64,000 nt of DNA from Brassica napus (GCF_020379485.1 NC_063439.1:24490098-24554097); one strand, 5' to 3'. Shown: positions 10,467-22,555, counted from the first letter of the stretch. Numbers and translations are program-made. Notes: generated by a model not told the origin, from the sequence alone.

Positions 10467-12135
10467 ATCCAGAGTGAATCTCAGCAGTCACATGTGGCCA
10501 TTTTCTCGTTTAAAGGCATTGAACAGAGGCTGGGATTGAAGACCTGTAGTTTGTTCCAACCTTTGAATACTATAGAGTATGTTGTTTTAGATGTAAATAA
10601 ATAAAATATACAAGATCATTTTTGTTTCTTCCTGTCACATTTTTCTTACTGTCTCAGACTTTCAGGTTATATTCTTTTGCAGGTGCCTTTGTACACTGAT
10701 CGCCATTTTGTTTGTTGCCAAGTCATAAGAGGGAAACAAGTTGCAGTGTTATGATAATTTTAAAATCGGTACTGGTGTGTATGTCGCCTATGTGTTTGTG
10801 AAGCAGAAATTTAGTTGTACACACTTTGAGTATATGATGTCAGTTAGAGTTTTCTCCTTTTTCCATTACATATGGCTTCTCTTGATACCTTTAAGCGTGA
10901 GAGAGCAACTTGCTATACATAATTTCTAAATGTATGAGTGATATACATCAATAACCATCCTAAGCATAACTTCTAACTTAGATAAAACCTTTATGGAAGT
11001 GACTTAACAGAGGTATGTACGGAATCCTTCTTACTAATTTATTCTACTCTGGTAAGGAACTCTTCCATTGAGCATGTTACTTGAAGTGAAATATTGAGAT
11101 GTCTTTGGTCACAGAATCCCTGTAAGAATCAATACTGGAAGGACACCATCCTGATCCCTAACAGATATATAGTAAGAAAATTGTGGGGCCAGGTCTGTTT
11201 AAACTTTGGCTTTACTATGTACAAGGGCAAGCTTCTCTATCCCACCCCACCAAGGCCAAAAGGAAGTTTGCTTGTGACATGAAAACAAACTGACTCAAAT
11301 CTTCCCTAGCTGTCAATCAGATATGGATTCTCTTCTTTGCAATCTGGATATGTTTCTAAATCTCATTTTTGTAAAGATTATAGTTTATTATTTCATCTGC
11401 TTTGAGGTATACTATAGTAAGTGCCCTTTTAAGTTTCCATTTTATCTTTAAATGATGCATTTCTTTTCTGCTAATTAGCTCTTGGCGAAAAGAGGATACT
11501 TAACAAGGAAGAAAGTTTTAGTTTTAGCTTGAGCTCCTTTTCACAGTTTTTTTTAGAAACTTATGCATTGTTACAATCTTAATTGATTATCTTTTATAAT
11601 TTAAAGGAAATATTCAGACGATTTAAGATAGTGGTCAGGAAAGTAGTAGGCTTGCTAATACTCAGTCAGAAAAGATACACTATTCCTATGCTTTATTATG
11701 GCTTAAAATATATGTTTAGGGGGAGCTTGTGAGGTCCCCAATGGTTTGCCTGCATGAAAACTCACAAATCAAAGCAAAGAAAAAAGTTACTTAGCGGCCC
11801 CATATGTTACGTAAAGATATGTTTTTCCATAGCTTTCTCTTCCTCGTGCTTACTTTTTTTCCCCTCTACGTGGACACCTACGTATGTATTATGTATACTG
11901 TTGCTTTGTGTGTTTCATCTTTAAATAAGGCCAATCAAAGATTTGTTTTCCAAAGGTATATAAAACACACAACTTATAAGCTTTGTTTGTTTGCTTCCCA
12001 TTTCGCTTTCCCCCTTTTTTTTAACCTCTTCTGTACGAAGATCTCTTCCTCTATTTATGTGACAGTCACTTCACCAACTTCATGGATGTTCTGCTCATGT
12101 TAAACAGGAAGCTGTAGGGACATTGGGTTTGGAGT
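10467..12135. other. Intergenic region upstream of CLE25
   Basis: About 1.7 kb holding the 3' region of the methyltransferase and the presumed CLE25 promoter and leader. Open frames here are short and have no recognisable product. No RNA gene or transposon was seen. Confidence 0.5.
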
Positions 12136-12740
12136 ATGGGTGGAAATGGGATTATTAGAGCTGTTTTGTCTTTGAGTATTATTGTGTTTCTTCTTGTCGG
12201 TAACTTATCAAGCTTTGCAACAAGTGTTCCATCAACAGAAACGGTCAAGAATTTACAGTTTAATGGTGAGCATGCGAATCTGTTTCATGAGAGCAAGCGA
12301 AAAGTTCCAAATGGACCTGATCCTATCCACAACAGGTTCTCTCATCTTCTCTCCAACTTCAATCTTTTGCTTCTTTGAGTTTGCTATTAGAGATCAAAGC
12401 CTTTTGAGAATCTTCTAGTCTTATTATCTTTTGCTCAATTCAAGATTGTTTGGATGTAACTTTACACAGATACCAATGATCACTGGTTTCTAGAAAGATT
12501 ATTAGCATGCAGAATTTTTGTTCTTTCCTTCTTTTCAGTGTCTAATGTTATCATTTTTAGTAAAGAAAAGCTTCTTCTTTCTCTATTTTCTATGCTTTAA
12601 TAGAACTAAAGGAACTTGTGAAGAACTTGACCACTTTAGTTAAAGTTCTATTGCAGCAAAACTCAACTTTACTGAGCTTTTTGTTTCAAAACTATTTCTT
12701 CAGGAAAGCAAGAACTTCGAGACTGCCACCAAGAGTATGA
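12136..12740 (+). CDS. CLE25: CLE25 signalling peptide precursor
   Basis: Two exons (12136-12335 and 12704-12740) encode 78 aa. A hydrophobic signal peptide (about residues 8-30, LSLSIIVFLLVG) is followed by a variable stretch and the CLE core RKVPNGPDPIHN at residues 55-66, then a short tail encoded mostly by exon 2. The core matches the Arabidopsis CLE25 dodecapeptide. Mature CLE peptides are cleaved, hydroxylated at proline, sometimes arabinosylated, and secreted. CLE25 is known in phloem initiation and as a root-to-shoot dehydration signal perceived through BAM receptors. The intron falls just after the core, so the peptide itself is encoded by exon 1 alone. Placement between the methyltransferase and BIR2 supports orthology with At3g28455. 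Confidence 0.93.
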
Positions 12741-13786
12741 TTTAGCTCCAACACATAGGAAGTATATGCTGTAAACTCATAGCTTATGATGAACCCTTGC
12801 AAAGATAAAGTCTCTTCTTGCTGAGGCATTTTGGAAGGTGAAGTCTTGCTCTCTTTTCCCTTTTGGGAACATTATGTCTGAAGATTGAATACTGAGGCTG
12901 ATGATATTAAGACTTTTTCAGGGCTTTGTAGGATTTTGTAATAACATTTTGAATTAGTTATAGGCTTATGTCTTTATCCAACTCTCTTGTTTTTCCTCTT
13001 TTGCTTTTCTTTTTCAAATTTATATAAGTTTAAAGTTTGCTTTTGTGTTTCATCTGCTAAAAAAAGCAAACCATTAACTAAAGTTGCTCTGGTTTCTAGA
13101 ACTCATTTCCCCTCCTTAAATTACTGATTTGTATCAATATTCTATGCCTTGTAGTATTATCTTTTCACCACTACAACAACTAAAATATTCCATGATGTTT
13201 GCTTCTTAATAAAAAAGGCATGTCCTTGTACAACTTTAGAATCACATCTATTTTCATTTTTGGTTTCTTCTGAACTTTGGGAATCTGACAAAGGGGAATA
13301 CAAAAGGAGTGAGCATACATTGAAAACCTCTCTCTCTCTTTCTTGCATTCTTTAGCTTCTTTCTCTTAGATTGATTTTGACTGTATCGAGAAGCAGACCC
13401 TAAAGTAAGATTCTGCTGATAAAAAACACTCTTTATCCTGTTCTGCATGGGACACAGATTCCTCTCTTTGTTCTTAAAAGAAAACATAAGTGAAAATTTG
13501 TTTTGTCACTCTTAAAACTCTTTTAACAGTTACTCTTCAGAAATCTAGTTCTTGATCAGTTAAACACCAAACCAACATAGCTTTTCTTAATTTTGACAGA
13601 AGAACACATAATATACACCAGTTTTTTTTTACAATGAACATAGTCTATACACATACATTTTCATTTAAATTGGCAGTGGAAACTAGTACAATAAATAATA
13701 ATAATAATAATAGCTCAAGATAATGTAATAATCCTCTAAATCCTTGCCATCACAGGCTTCCCATAAAGGTTTTACTTCACACAGTC
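12741..13786. other. Intergenic region between CLE25 and BIR2
   Basis: Contains the 3' ends of two convergent genes and AT-rich sequence, with an (AAT)n run at about 13692-13711. No additional gene is supported. Confidence 0.5.
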
Positions 13787-15571
13787 TCAGTTCTCTTGTG
13801 TGTCAAAAATCAAAGGGAAGTCATCATCTTGTTCTGTGAACGAGTAGCCTTGTTTCTCAGCCATAGCTTTCAGTGACCGATACGCCTGAAACATAGTCCA
13901 TCTCTCTTTAGGATTCGTAGCCACACAGTGACAAGCAACCTCAACAAACTTCAAGATCTCTTCATCATGCCCTTTCCCTCTAATGCCTTCATCTAACGCA
14001 TCAGCCATTCTCCCCGAGCTCTCAAGCTGTTTCACCCAATCAACCAAACTCCCTTTGAAACCTTCACCACCTCCAAGAGCTTTTAACCCTGTAGCCAACT
14101 CTATTAGGACAACACCGAGTGCATACACATCGCCTTTTAACGAAGCTACCATTGTGGTGGAATACTCAGGAGCTACGTAACCAAACTCACCTAAGCCACC
14201 AGTCATGAAACTCCCCTCGTTGTTGTCCGAACGAACCATAAGCCTTGCAAGCCCTGAATCTACTAACCTCGCGTCAAAATCTTCATCAATAAGAATCACA
14301 CTCGAACAAACGTTCTGGTGAAGTATAGGAGGGCGGCATCCATGGTGAAGCCAAGCTAAACCCCTCGCAGCACCTAAACCGATCCTAAACCGAGTAGACC
14401 AATCCAACTCAACATCCTCTTCCTCCTCCAGCAAACTCCTCAGCGTCCCGTTAGACATGTACTTGTAAACAAGAAACCTCTCTTCCTCCACAGCGCAGAA
14501 ACCAAGAAGCGGCGCTAAGTTAGGGTGACGCAGCTCCCACAGCCGATTCATCTCGTAACCAAACTCCCTCTCCTCGAGCTTACACTTGCTCAGATGCTTC
14601 ACCGCGAGCGCCGAGCCATCGGGGAGAACGGCCTTGTACGTCGTCCCCGTCCTAGTTTTAACGATAATATTCTCAGAGCTGAAGTGATTAGTGGCAGACA
14701 TCAAGTCCCCGAGCTTAACCTTAACCAAAGGCTTTTGAAACAAAGAGACCTGAACTAGCTTATGGATTCTAAGCCTCTGCGCTAATCCTCCTTCTGTTAA
14801 ACTGCTTGTTGTCGTCCTCCGCTTCAAATAAACAACGAATGCCAACAAGATCGATGCAGCAGCACCAAACACACCAGCTGCGATTATAATGGCGAGATTC
14901 TTCTTGCTTAACCCTCCGCAGGGAGAAGACAAAGGACGACCGCAAAGACCTTTGTTACCGTTGAAGTCATCATGGGAGTAACTCCGTGAGGTAAAGAAAG
15001 AGGGAATGCGACCTGTGAGATGGTTGTTGGAAACGGAGAAGGTCACTAGCCTCCCTAGAGAGGATAACTGAACCGGGATTAGACCGGATAACCGGTTATC
15101 AGAGAGAACCAAAGAGTTAACAAACCTACACTCTGCTAACTCTGGAGGAATCTCGCCGTTTAATTGATTGTTAGACAAGTCAAGAGAGACCAAGAAGGGT
15201 AGCCAAGAACAGAGTTGGCGAGGGATGGTGCCGGTTAACCGGTTGTTGGAGAGATCTAGCTTCTGTAAGCTCCCGCAGAACCGGAGAGAGTCGGGGATTT
15301 GACCGGAGAGAGACATGTCTCTGAGCTCGAGATTGAGGACTCTGTTTTCTTGGTTGTTCCAGCAAGAGACGCCGACGAAGTTGCAGAGGAATCCGACGGT
15401 GGTGTTGGCGAAGTTCCATGATTTGAGAAGGCCGTTAGGGTCGGTGAGGGAGGTGTGGATTCCTCGTAAGCATCTTATGTCGTCTTCGTCGGCTGCTAGA
15501 GCAGGGGAAGAATAACAGAGGAAGAAGATGAAGAAAGGAAGGAGCTTTCTTGGTTTTGAGCTGATCTCCAT
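13787..15571 (-). CDS. BIR2: LRR receptor pseudokinase BIR2
   Basis: A single exon of 594 aa. Order: signal peptide (LLPFFIFFLCYSSPALA), LRR N-terminal cap with CNFVGVSCWNN, about five leucine-rich repeats (for example LDLSNNRLTGTIP, LVLSDNRLSGLIP), a transmembrane helix near residues 230-255 (IIIAAGVFGAAASILLAF), and a kinase-like domain. The kinase is degenerate: the glycine loop reads RTGTTYK, the HRD catalytic Asp is replaced (HQN), and DFG reads DSG, although the VAIK-type lysine (LAVKHL) remains. BIR2 is a known kinase-dead plasma-membrane partner that holds BAK1 away from FLS2 and limits cell death. The ATG at 15571 was chosen; upstream in-frame codons to 15592 begin with TTG. Confidence 0.93.
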   Translation of the reverse strand: MEISSKPRKLLPFFIFFLCYSSPALAADEDDIRCLRGIHTSLTDPNGLLKSWNFANTTVGFLCNFVGVSCWNNQENRVLNLELRDMSLSGQIPDSLRFCGSLQKLDLSNNRLTGTIPRQLCSWLPFLVSLDLSNNQLNGEIPPELAECRFVNSLVLSDNRLSGLIPVQLSSLGRLVTFSVSNNHLTGRIPSFFTSRSYSHDDFNGNKGLCGRPLSSPCGGLSKKNLAIIIAAGVFGAAASILLAFVVYLKRRTTTSSLTEGGLAQRLRIHKLVQVSLFQKPLVKVKLGDLMSATNHFSSENIIVKTRTGTTYKAVLPDGSALAVKHLSKCKLEEREFGYEMNRLWELRHPNLAPLLGFCAVEEERFLVYKYMSNGTLRSLLEEEEDVELDWSTRFRIGLGAARGLAWLHHGCRPPILHQNVCSSVILIDEDFDARLVDSGLARLMVRSDNNEGSFMTGGLGEFGYVAPEYSTTMVASLKGDVYALGVVLIELATGLKALGGGEGFKGSLVDWVKQLESSGRMADALDEGIRGKGHDEEILKFVEVACHCVATNPKERWTMFQAYRSLKAMAEKQGYSFTEQDDDFPLIFDTQEN

Positions 15572-16012
15572 GGAAGAAGAAGAAGGGTTCAAAGGTTTTT
15601 TTGTTGGGTTTGGATTAAAAGTAAAGTTTTTTTTTTTTTGTTTCTGCGAATGAAGAGAGACAAAGGCTGTCTGAAGTCAGACGTGTTGAACGGTCGTCGC
15701 AAGGATTAGATTAGTCGTCGACTTTGATGTCTTTATTTATATTTTTGTTCATCCTATATGAACTTGAGAATTAGTAATTTTTTAATTGATGTTTCAAAGC
15801 AATTAAAATGGAAATTCTATCATTGTCCAACATTAAATATTCGAATTGTTTTGATTTTCTTAAGTTGACGTGATGTACAGAACATGTATAACATATGTTC
15901 TGTTATGTCCATCCCTAATTACCAATTCTAACATTATAATGATGGCAGAACTTGCTTTTTTTGCTAATCTTGATTTGCGTAGATATGAAATAATTCTACA
16001 CGAATCAAGATG
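15572..16012. other. BIR2 upstream region
   Basis: Presumed leader and promoter of BIR2, ending at the target duplication of the hAT-like element. No further feature is supported. Confidence 0.5.
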
Positions 16013-16020
16013 AGTGAGCT

Positions 16021-16683
16021 TAGGGGTGGGCGTACGGGTATCCGTTCGGATTCAGATCGGGTATTTCGGATTTTCAGATATTTCGGTATAGAGGTGTAGA
16101 ACCCGTTCAGGTATTTTTGTACTTTGGGTTGGGTTCGGGTATTTTTAGTTCGGATTCGGTTATTTCGGATCGGGTTCGGATATTTAGATTTTGAAAAAAA
16201 AAAATTAAAATTTTTATTTCTCAAATTTTTTGTTTTTAAATATATAACTTTCACTTAACTAATTTTTTATTTTTAATAGATTGAATGGTTTACATATTTG
16301 GACATAACATTTTCAAACTAAAAAAACAATAATTTGGTTATTGTTTTTAAATTTTAGATATAATTTTTTGTTAATTCTTGAAATAAAAAATTTGACATAC
16401 ATTTTAAGTGAGTAGCAAATCATTTTCTCCGTAATTGTATGTATAAAGTATGTGTAGTATCAATATAAATATTTTATATAAAATCAGATATGTAAACTAA
16501 AAATATAAGGTTAATTATACATATGTTCGATTATCTTCGGATATTCATTAGGGTTCGGATATCCAATCTCTCCTAATTCAACACCCGTTCAGATATTTTG
16601 CTACTTTGATTCGGATTTCAGTTCGGGTTTTTCGGATCGGGTTCGGGTGCGGCTTCAGATATCGGGTAAAGTTTCCACTCCTA
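16021..16683. mobile_element. Non-autonomous hAT-type element
   Basis: Starts TAGGGGTGG and ends CCACTCCTA, terminal inverted repeats matching at 8 of 9 bases. It is flanked by 8-bp direct repeats AGTGAGCT (16013-16020) and GGTGAGCT (16684-16691), one mismatch apart. Both subterminal regions are packed with variants of CGGGTAT, TTCGGAT and TTCGGGT in opposite orientation, typical of transposase-binding subterminal repeats. The 663-bp interior has no transposase. Terminal sequence, 8-bp target duplication and structure fit the hAT superfamily. Confidence 0.78.
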
Positions 16684-16707
16684 GGTGAGCTAGTGGTCTA
16701 CACAGTC

Positions 16708-16728
16708 TTTTTTTTTTTTTTTTTTTTT
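16708..16728 (+). repeat. Poly(T) tract
   Basis: An uninterrupted run of 21 T, just outside the right end of the hAT-like element. It is prone to length errors. Confidence 0.9.
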
Positions 16729-17048
16729 GGCATGCTTACAAATTTCTAGAGAAGAACTTCTCAAAATCTCGGAAGGTTATATAAATCTTTTAGATGTCTC
16801 AAGGCCCATGATCAGCCCAATAACCCAGCCCGAACTATGTTGATTCCTATTCCGTTTTGCACGGTTCGGAGATCGCAAAGGGTGAAACTGTAATTTAAGC
16901 AAGAAGCGCATGAATGTCAGTTCCTAACAGACGGGTGAGAGACGAAACATTTATTATTTTTATTTCCTTTTTGTGTGTTCTGTTCTGTTTCTGTCTACCG
17001 AGTTTCTTCTTCTCTTCGGCGGGAGAAAATTGAGACGATAATACGACC

Positions 17049-18874
17049 ATGGAAGAGTCACATGTAAACAAAATTTATATGCTTTCTCTCTCGATCTCTG
17101 TTCTAACGATCTCGGTTTTTCCTCCAGCGAGCTTCATTTGTTTTTTTATGTATGTGTGTGGCAGAAAACGACAGCCTTGAAGAAAGCTTACGCGGAGATT
17201 ATCCTAAACACGGCCAAGGAATCAGCGGCTAGGGTTATGCTTTCCGACAGAAAATCAGCTCGCTTTCACCACGATCTCTCTCAAACCAAGGAGGAAGCTC
17301 TTCGTTTGCTTGTCCGATTGAAACATATGATTGATGCTAAGGTTATCTTCTGCTCTCTCTTAAAAAGAAACAATCTTTAACATCGTTGGGATTAGTGTTT
17401 AGATGAAGATGCTTAGGTTGCTTTGTTGTTGTTATTAACTGACTTAAGCTCTTTTATTTGTCAACAGACGATTGAAGGAGATGTTATATCATCAAACCAG
17501 CAACGGCAGATTGATGTGCTTGAAGCTCAGCTTCACGAGGCTGAAGATATTATTACTGACCTTAGGTCTGAGGTTAGATGGGTCAGAGATAGATTGGAGA
17601 AAGCTAAGGCTTTTGAGTCTCTGGAAGAAGAAGAAGAAACGGTTTATGTTCATCCAGAGGTTGTTGTTGAAAGTGTGAATCCTAGCTCATTGGATGATGT
17701 TGAATGTGAAAATGAGGAAAAGCAGTTTGATGGGTTAAGTATGGTTGATACTTTACAGGCTTATGAGTCTCGGGAACGGAACGTTGTGAGCGAGGAGGAA
17801 GAAGAAACGGTTTCTGCTCACAAGGTTGATCCAGAGGTTCTCGTTGAAAGTTCGAATCCGAATCAAGAGGATCGTGATGAATGTGAAGATGATGAAAGTT
17901 TGGAGAAAGCAAAAGCTTATGAGTCGCAGGAAAGGAACCTTGTGGACATGGATGAAGAAATGGTTCCTGTTCAGAAGGTTGATCAAAAGGTTGTTGTTGA
18001 AAGCTTGAAACCTAATCTAGAGGTTGCAGATACGTGCAAGATACATGATGAAAAGCAGTTCAACGGGTTAGGTGTTGCTAGTTTAAAGGAAAACGATGAT
18101 GTTTGTGAGTCGGAGTTGGATGGTGATATCAGAATCAAAAAACTTGAGCTGTCTAGGAATGGCTGTACACAGAGGATCCATGCTTTGGAGAGGATATCAT
18201 CTTCTTCCGCAGATGAAGAGGAGCAACAAGGCACAACTGATAAGGACAGTGAAGAAAGCTTGAGCTCAGGAAAAGCTGGCACTTTGGAGAACACAAGATG
18301 TCTTGTTCTTGCTCTTAGAGCTAGCAGTGCAGAGGTGGTAACACTGCCGTCAAACGCATTAGGAATCAAGAAAGCCAGGAAATTAAGAGGAAGGAGAAAG
18401 AGAAGGTTTGGCAAACCAAAAGCTAAATCGGTTAGGCCTCAAAGTCAGCTTATAAAGCCTTGTCAATCTCAGTCTAATGTTACCTCTTCCAAGACATCAA
18501 CCTCAGATGGCGAATATTCCATTGAGACGCATCTGTCTGTAGAGAGTGAGGAGGTGGATGACCTTAAAACCTGTAAAGAGTTGAAAGAACATTTGCAGCT
18601 AAAACGTACTCTAGACAGTGATGTGTTGGTAAGTTGTGAAGGTGAAGAAGAAAGTGTGGTTCCTTGTACCAAAATGGCTTCTGAATCAAAAGTTACTGCA
18701 GTAGTATCAGATCAAATCAGTGAGTCTCCTCCAAGAGCCAATGTAAATCGACTCTTGAAGTACACATTCCAAAGGAAACGAAAGAGAGGATCTGCAGACG
18801 ATAGTAATAACCTTCCAAGGAAACATCAAGAAGACAAAGCTCAAGACCAAATTGAATCTACTTTGAGTAAATGA
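17049..18874 (+). CDS. Acidic coiled-coil protein with internal repeats, unknown function
   Basis: Three exons (17049-17063, 17165-17341, 17468-18874) give 532 aa. The N-terminal ~110 residues form a conserved plant module (KTTALKKAYAEIILNTAKES, then RLLVRLKHMIDAK and VLEAQLHEAEDIITDLRSEV) that looks like a long coiled coil. Residues about 110-270 contain three tandem units of roughly 45-55 residues built on AYESxERN, EEEE(T/M)V and (K)VDPEVVVES(x)NP, very acidic. A basic cluster (RKLRGRRKRRFGKPKAK) near residue 380 and KRKRKRG near the C-terminus are likely nuclear signals. The very short first coding exon (5 codons) is inferred from frame and a good donor. No enzymatic motif is seen, so I assign no function. 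Confidence 0.8.
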
Positions 18875-20721
18875 AACCATCTTAATAGGAAACCACACAT
18901 GTGAGTAATCTACTTTGCATCTTTTGTCCATTCAATTTTGTTAAAAGTCTTTCGCATTCTTATTACTTGAGAGTCTTAAGACACAGTATGCATTTTATCA
19001 AGTAATTTTTTTCTGATACATTTCTTTCAACTGTCGAAACTGCATCTGTTACAGTCTTACTACATCTAAAGCTGTGACTTTTCTAGCATATTATTTTCAT
19101 TGACACTCGTAACATCTGGATTTGTGTTCAGTTTGTGATGCTTACTTTTGGTCATGTGCAGCTTAAATCCTTGTCTGAGAGTTGATGGTAGACTGGCTAA
19201 TCTTTGTGCAAAGGGAACTCTTGAGAACATATAGTAAATATATCAACTAAAATGCTTAAGCTGACAAGTATGTACTTATCTCTCTTGACACCTTATGGAT
19301 TACATTTTAACTTTTCAGCTTATTGTGACAACAACCCTATGTTCTCGAGTCATTCGAACTTGGAGAGTGTTTTTACTCAGAGAACCAAAGTTAATATCGC
19401 TCTTTGACCGTAGTAAACTCATGAGGGGAGGAAGAATCACACTACCAATACGTGAAACATAAAGTAAATCGAACTTAAAATCTTATAAAATGTCAATATG
19501 GCAAGGATTAAAGTTGACTGAAACTACATAAGCGTGGTCCTTCCCATGATCTCATTCATCTTAATCTTCTTAACCACTTGTATAAACAATGGTTTTCAAT
19601 GTAGAATTCATTGCTTTTTGAATAGAAATTGAATATTGACTGCAATTATTAAACTTTTTGTTGATTGATAAATATATTTTCTTGAGTTTAGTACATTCTA
19701 GCTTTTTAGAATGGATCTAGTTCTAAACAAGTTTTAAACAATCTCAATAAAATATATGTTAAATAATTTGAACTAAAAGCTATCCAGTGCAGTTCTAGTT
19801 ATATATGTAGATATTGTTTTGGGGATTTAGAACATTTAGCAAAACAGAGAACGCATGTGTTTGGGAAAGACGAGCAACCTTGGGGCCACACTAGTGTGAA
19901 AGAATTAACAAGACAGAGCAGTAGCAGGCGTGTAATGTGTTTAATTGTTATTTTTGTTACTCATATTGATATTCAAATGTTTCTGATATATTATTATTAT
20001 TATTATCTTTTGGTAAAATGTTATTCTGGTATAGTATTCAATATCACTAAAATACATATTTTGTATACATAATCCCCATTTTTCTGTGAAAACTGTTCCA
20101 CTCTCTCCACCTATCTGCTCAGCATGCGGTTCCCCATTGAACATAACTTTGCGTAGCTAACACTTCTCTGCCTTTTTTTTCTGTTACTAAGAAATTATAA
20201 ATCCAGTAGTCAATATATATTGTCTGGTATTTTACATTTACATGTTCATTTAGAGCTATGTTGCATGTATTACAATGTGGTTAAACTAATTATTTTAAAT
20301 GTTAATAACTGGAAGCAAAAAAAGTCCATAATCTGAAACATCTTCTTTTGATGTATAGAATAAATCAATGCAAAAAAAAAAAAAGAGTTGCAAATAGTGG
20401 AAGTTGAAAATGATTGTATTAAGGAAAAATGGTCCCCAAGGAAGAAAAAGAGAAACAGGAAAATCAGAAAAGCCTGAGAAAAAAGTAATAATAAGATGTC
20501 TGGAATAAAAAGAGTAGATATGAAGGAAGAGGGGGGCATGCCTGTTCTTGTCTCCTCCTCCTTCTTCTCCCTTCTCCTGTCTTTTCATTTTGTTCTTTCT
20601 GTTCGCCATTTGGTCTTCCACAACCGGACCCACCATCTTCTTGTTCAGGAACCTTGAAAATTTCTTATAAAGAATCTCAACCTCATCGAGCCAAAGAAGA
20701 AAGAAACATAGCAAATCAAGA
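18875..20721. other. Intergenic region
   Basis: Contains the 3' untranslated region of the coiled-coil gene and AT-rich DNA with an (ATT)n run near 19988-20006. No convincing gene is present. Confidence 0.5.
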
Positions 20722-20742
20722 AGAGAGAGAGAGAGAGAGAGA
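20722..20742 (+). repeat. (GA)n microsatellite in leader
   Basis: An uninterrupted GA run ends 5 bp before the ATG at 20748, so it lies in the presumed 5' untranslated region. GA/CT tracts in leaders are common in plants and can bind BPC-type factors. Confidence 0.8.
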
Positions 20743-20747
20743 TAACA

Positions 20748-21380
20748 ATGGAGATGAAGAGAGACCTTAGAGTGGAGGAAGAGAACATGTGTACATCTTT
20801 GTTAACTGCTTTTGTTGTTCTCTCAATGGCTTGTCTAAAACATTTCTACTCAGTATCTTATTTGATTGAGCAATGGCGTTCTTTAGTCTTTCTTCTACTC
20901 AACGTCGTTGTCTTAGCAGTTTACTTCACATCGACTCGTCCTATTTCCTGTGAGACTCGTGATTTGAAGACTCGTCGTGGAAGTAGAATGAGGATGGCGC
21001 GACGTAAGACTAGGAAGACAAGAATGGTGGAGAAACCAGCTTGTTCTGGACAAGATTTTCTTGTTGTCGAGCCAATGGAAGTGATCAAGAACTGTGTCGT
21101 GGAGGAGACGAAAAGGGTTTGTCCTGAATTCGAGGAAACTGTGAAAGGTTGCGTGCTTAACAAGAAGGGTGTAGACTCTAATGTTGAAGAAGATGATTTT
21201 GAGCCGGGGAGGTTATCTAATGAGGAGCTTAACGAGAGAGTAGAGGCGTTCATCACTACGTTCAGACAACATTTGGTGCTTGATGCGCGAAGAGGTAGAT
21301 ACAGAGAAACTGATCAGAAGATGAGATCAAAAGACTCTGACATTAGCTTTTTAGGTCGGGAGGTCACTTGTTCAGTTTAG
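20748..21380 (+). CDS. DUF4408/DUF761-type membrane-anchored protein
   Basis: An intronless frame of 210 aa. Residues about 14-62 are hydrophobic, in two segments around a short basic/aromatic turn (TAFVVLSMACLKHF; SLVFLLLNVVVLAVYF), consistent with the DUF4408 N-terminal anchor. A basic stretch follows (RRGSRMRMARRKTRKTR). The C-terminal motif at about residues 155-180 (LSNEELNERVEAFITTFRQH, followed by LVLDAR) is the DUF761 signature, shared with the cotton-fibre-expressed protein family. These proteins have no established biochemical function. Confidence 0.8.
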   Translation: MEMKRDLRVEEENMCTSLLTAFVVLSMACLKHFYSVSYLIEQWRSLVFLLLNVVVLAVYFTSTRPISCETRDLKTRRGSRMRMARRKTRKTRMVEKPACSGQDFLVVEPMEVIKNCVVEETKRVCPEFEETVKGCVLNKKGVDSNVEEDDFEPGRLSNEELNERVEAFITTFRQHLVLDARRGRYRETDQKMRSKDSDISFLGREVTCSV

Positions 21381-22555
21381 AGTTTCTATGCAACTTTTTT
21401 TTTTAGTTTTTTCTTAAGATTCGTTTGGTTTTGTTGGGTTGGAGCTAAATAGCTCATAAGAGCGCATCTTTTTTTTTTACTGATGTAATGTCAAAAGAAC
21501 ACATGCTATAAATCAAAATCTCTACAAAATGGACATGTGAAGAAAAAATCAAATCTCTACAAACTACACGAAAGTGGTGAATTTTAATTTCTTCTTTTGT
21601 GTCAAAGATTGAGAGATGAACCAGTGACAATAAAATTAAGCCATAGTTTTATAAAATGGGTGAAGATATTGATAAGTGTTGAGTCCGACAGTTACGGCTC
21701 GGTGGCATAATAGGCCATTTGCTAGAATTTTGATAAATAAAAGCACGACTCTAATCAAATAAGAGTTGTGCAAGTCCAGACTAAGAATTTTGTGAATTTT
21801 TTTTCTTATTCTTTTCTTAAATAAAAATTATGAAATTATCTAATATGATTAAAATATATTTGGTAATAAATAACTTTGAATAATAAGGATTTCATAAGAA
21901 AATGTGTATCCTCTTTCATTTTTATTTAATTTTTATGTTATTATAAAAATAATTATTTTTCGTATATGTTATGTTTTGAAATTTTTAGATTATAAATTAA
22001 TAAAACTGTAAAAATCCCACATTTTAACTTTTTGATTAATAGTTTAATTTTTTTCTAACAAGATAAAATAATAATAAAACCATATGAGTATGAAGTTTTA
22101 TTTAACAAATATTCAGATTAAAAGAAATATATATTTTAATATTTTTTAAATTAAACTATATAAAATAAATAAATACTTAAATTTTGAAATTTACATTGAA
22201 CAAGTAATGAGAATTTAATATATTAATTCCAAAATTTTCATTGAATTTTAAAAAATGATTATAAATCACAAAAACTATTAATAGTCTCATATTGAAAATT
22301 TTATTATTAATGAATTATTATCTTTTAAACTTAATTCTATGTCATATAAAATAAATAAAAATGACTTTTTGGATTTATTTATCATAAAGTGATTAAAAAG
22401 AAATAACAATAATTGTTTGATTTAAATGCAGGTTCCAATTTAATTATATACGTAGATGATTCAATATATATTTATTATTTCATGATATGTAAAAATGCAA
22501 ATATATAATAATAGGTAAAAAAAATTATATATATAATACTGATCTTAACGTAGTA
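21381..22555. other. AT-rich intergenic DNA
   Basis: Very AT-rich with many short poly(A/T) runs. No gene, RNA or element with definable ends was seen. It ends where the segmental duplication begins. Confidence 0.5.

Noticed and set aside
15572..15592. Seven-codon upstream extension of BIR2
   Set aside because: It begins with TTG, not ATG; a good ATG directly before the signal peptide is at 15571.
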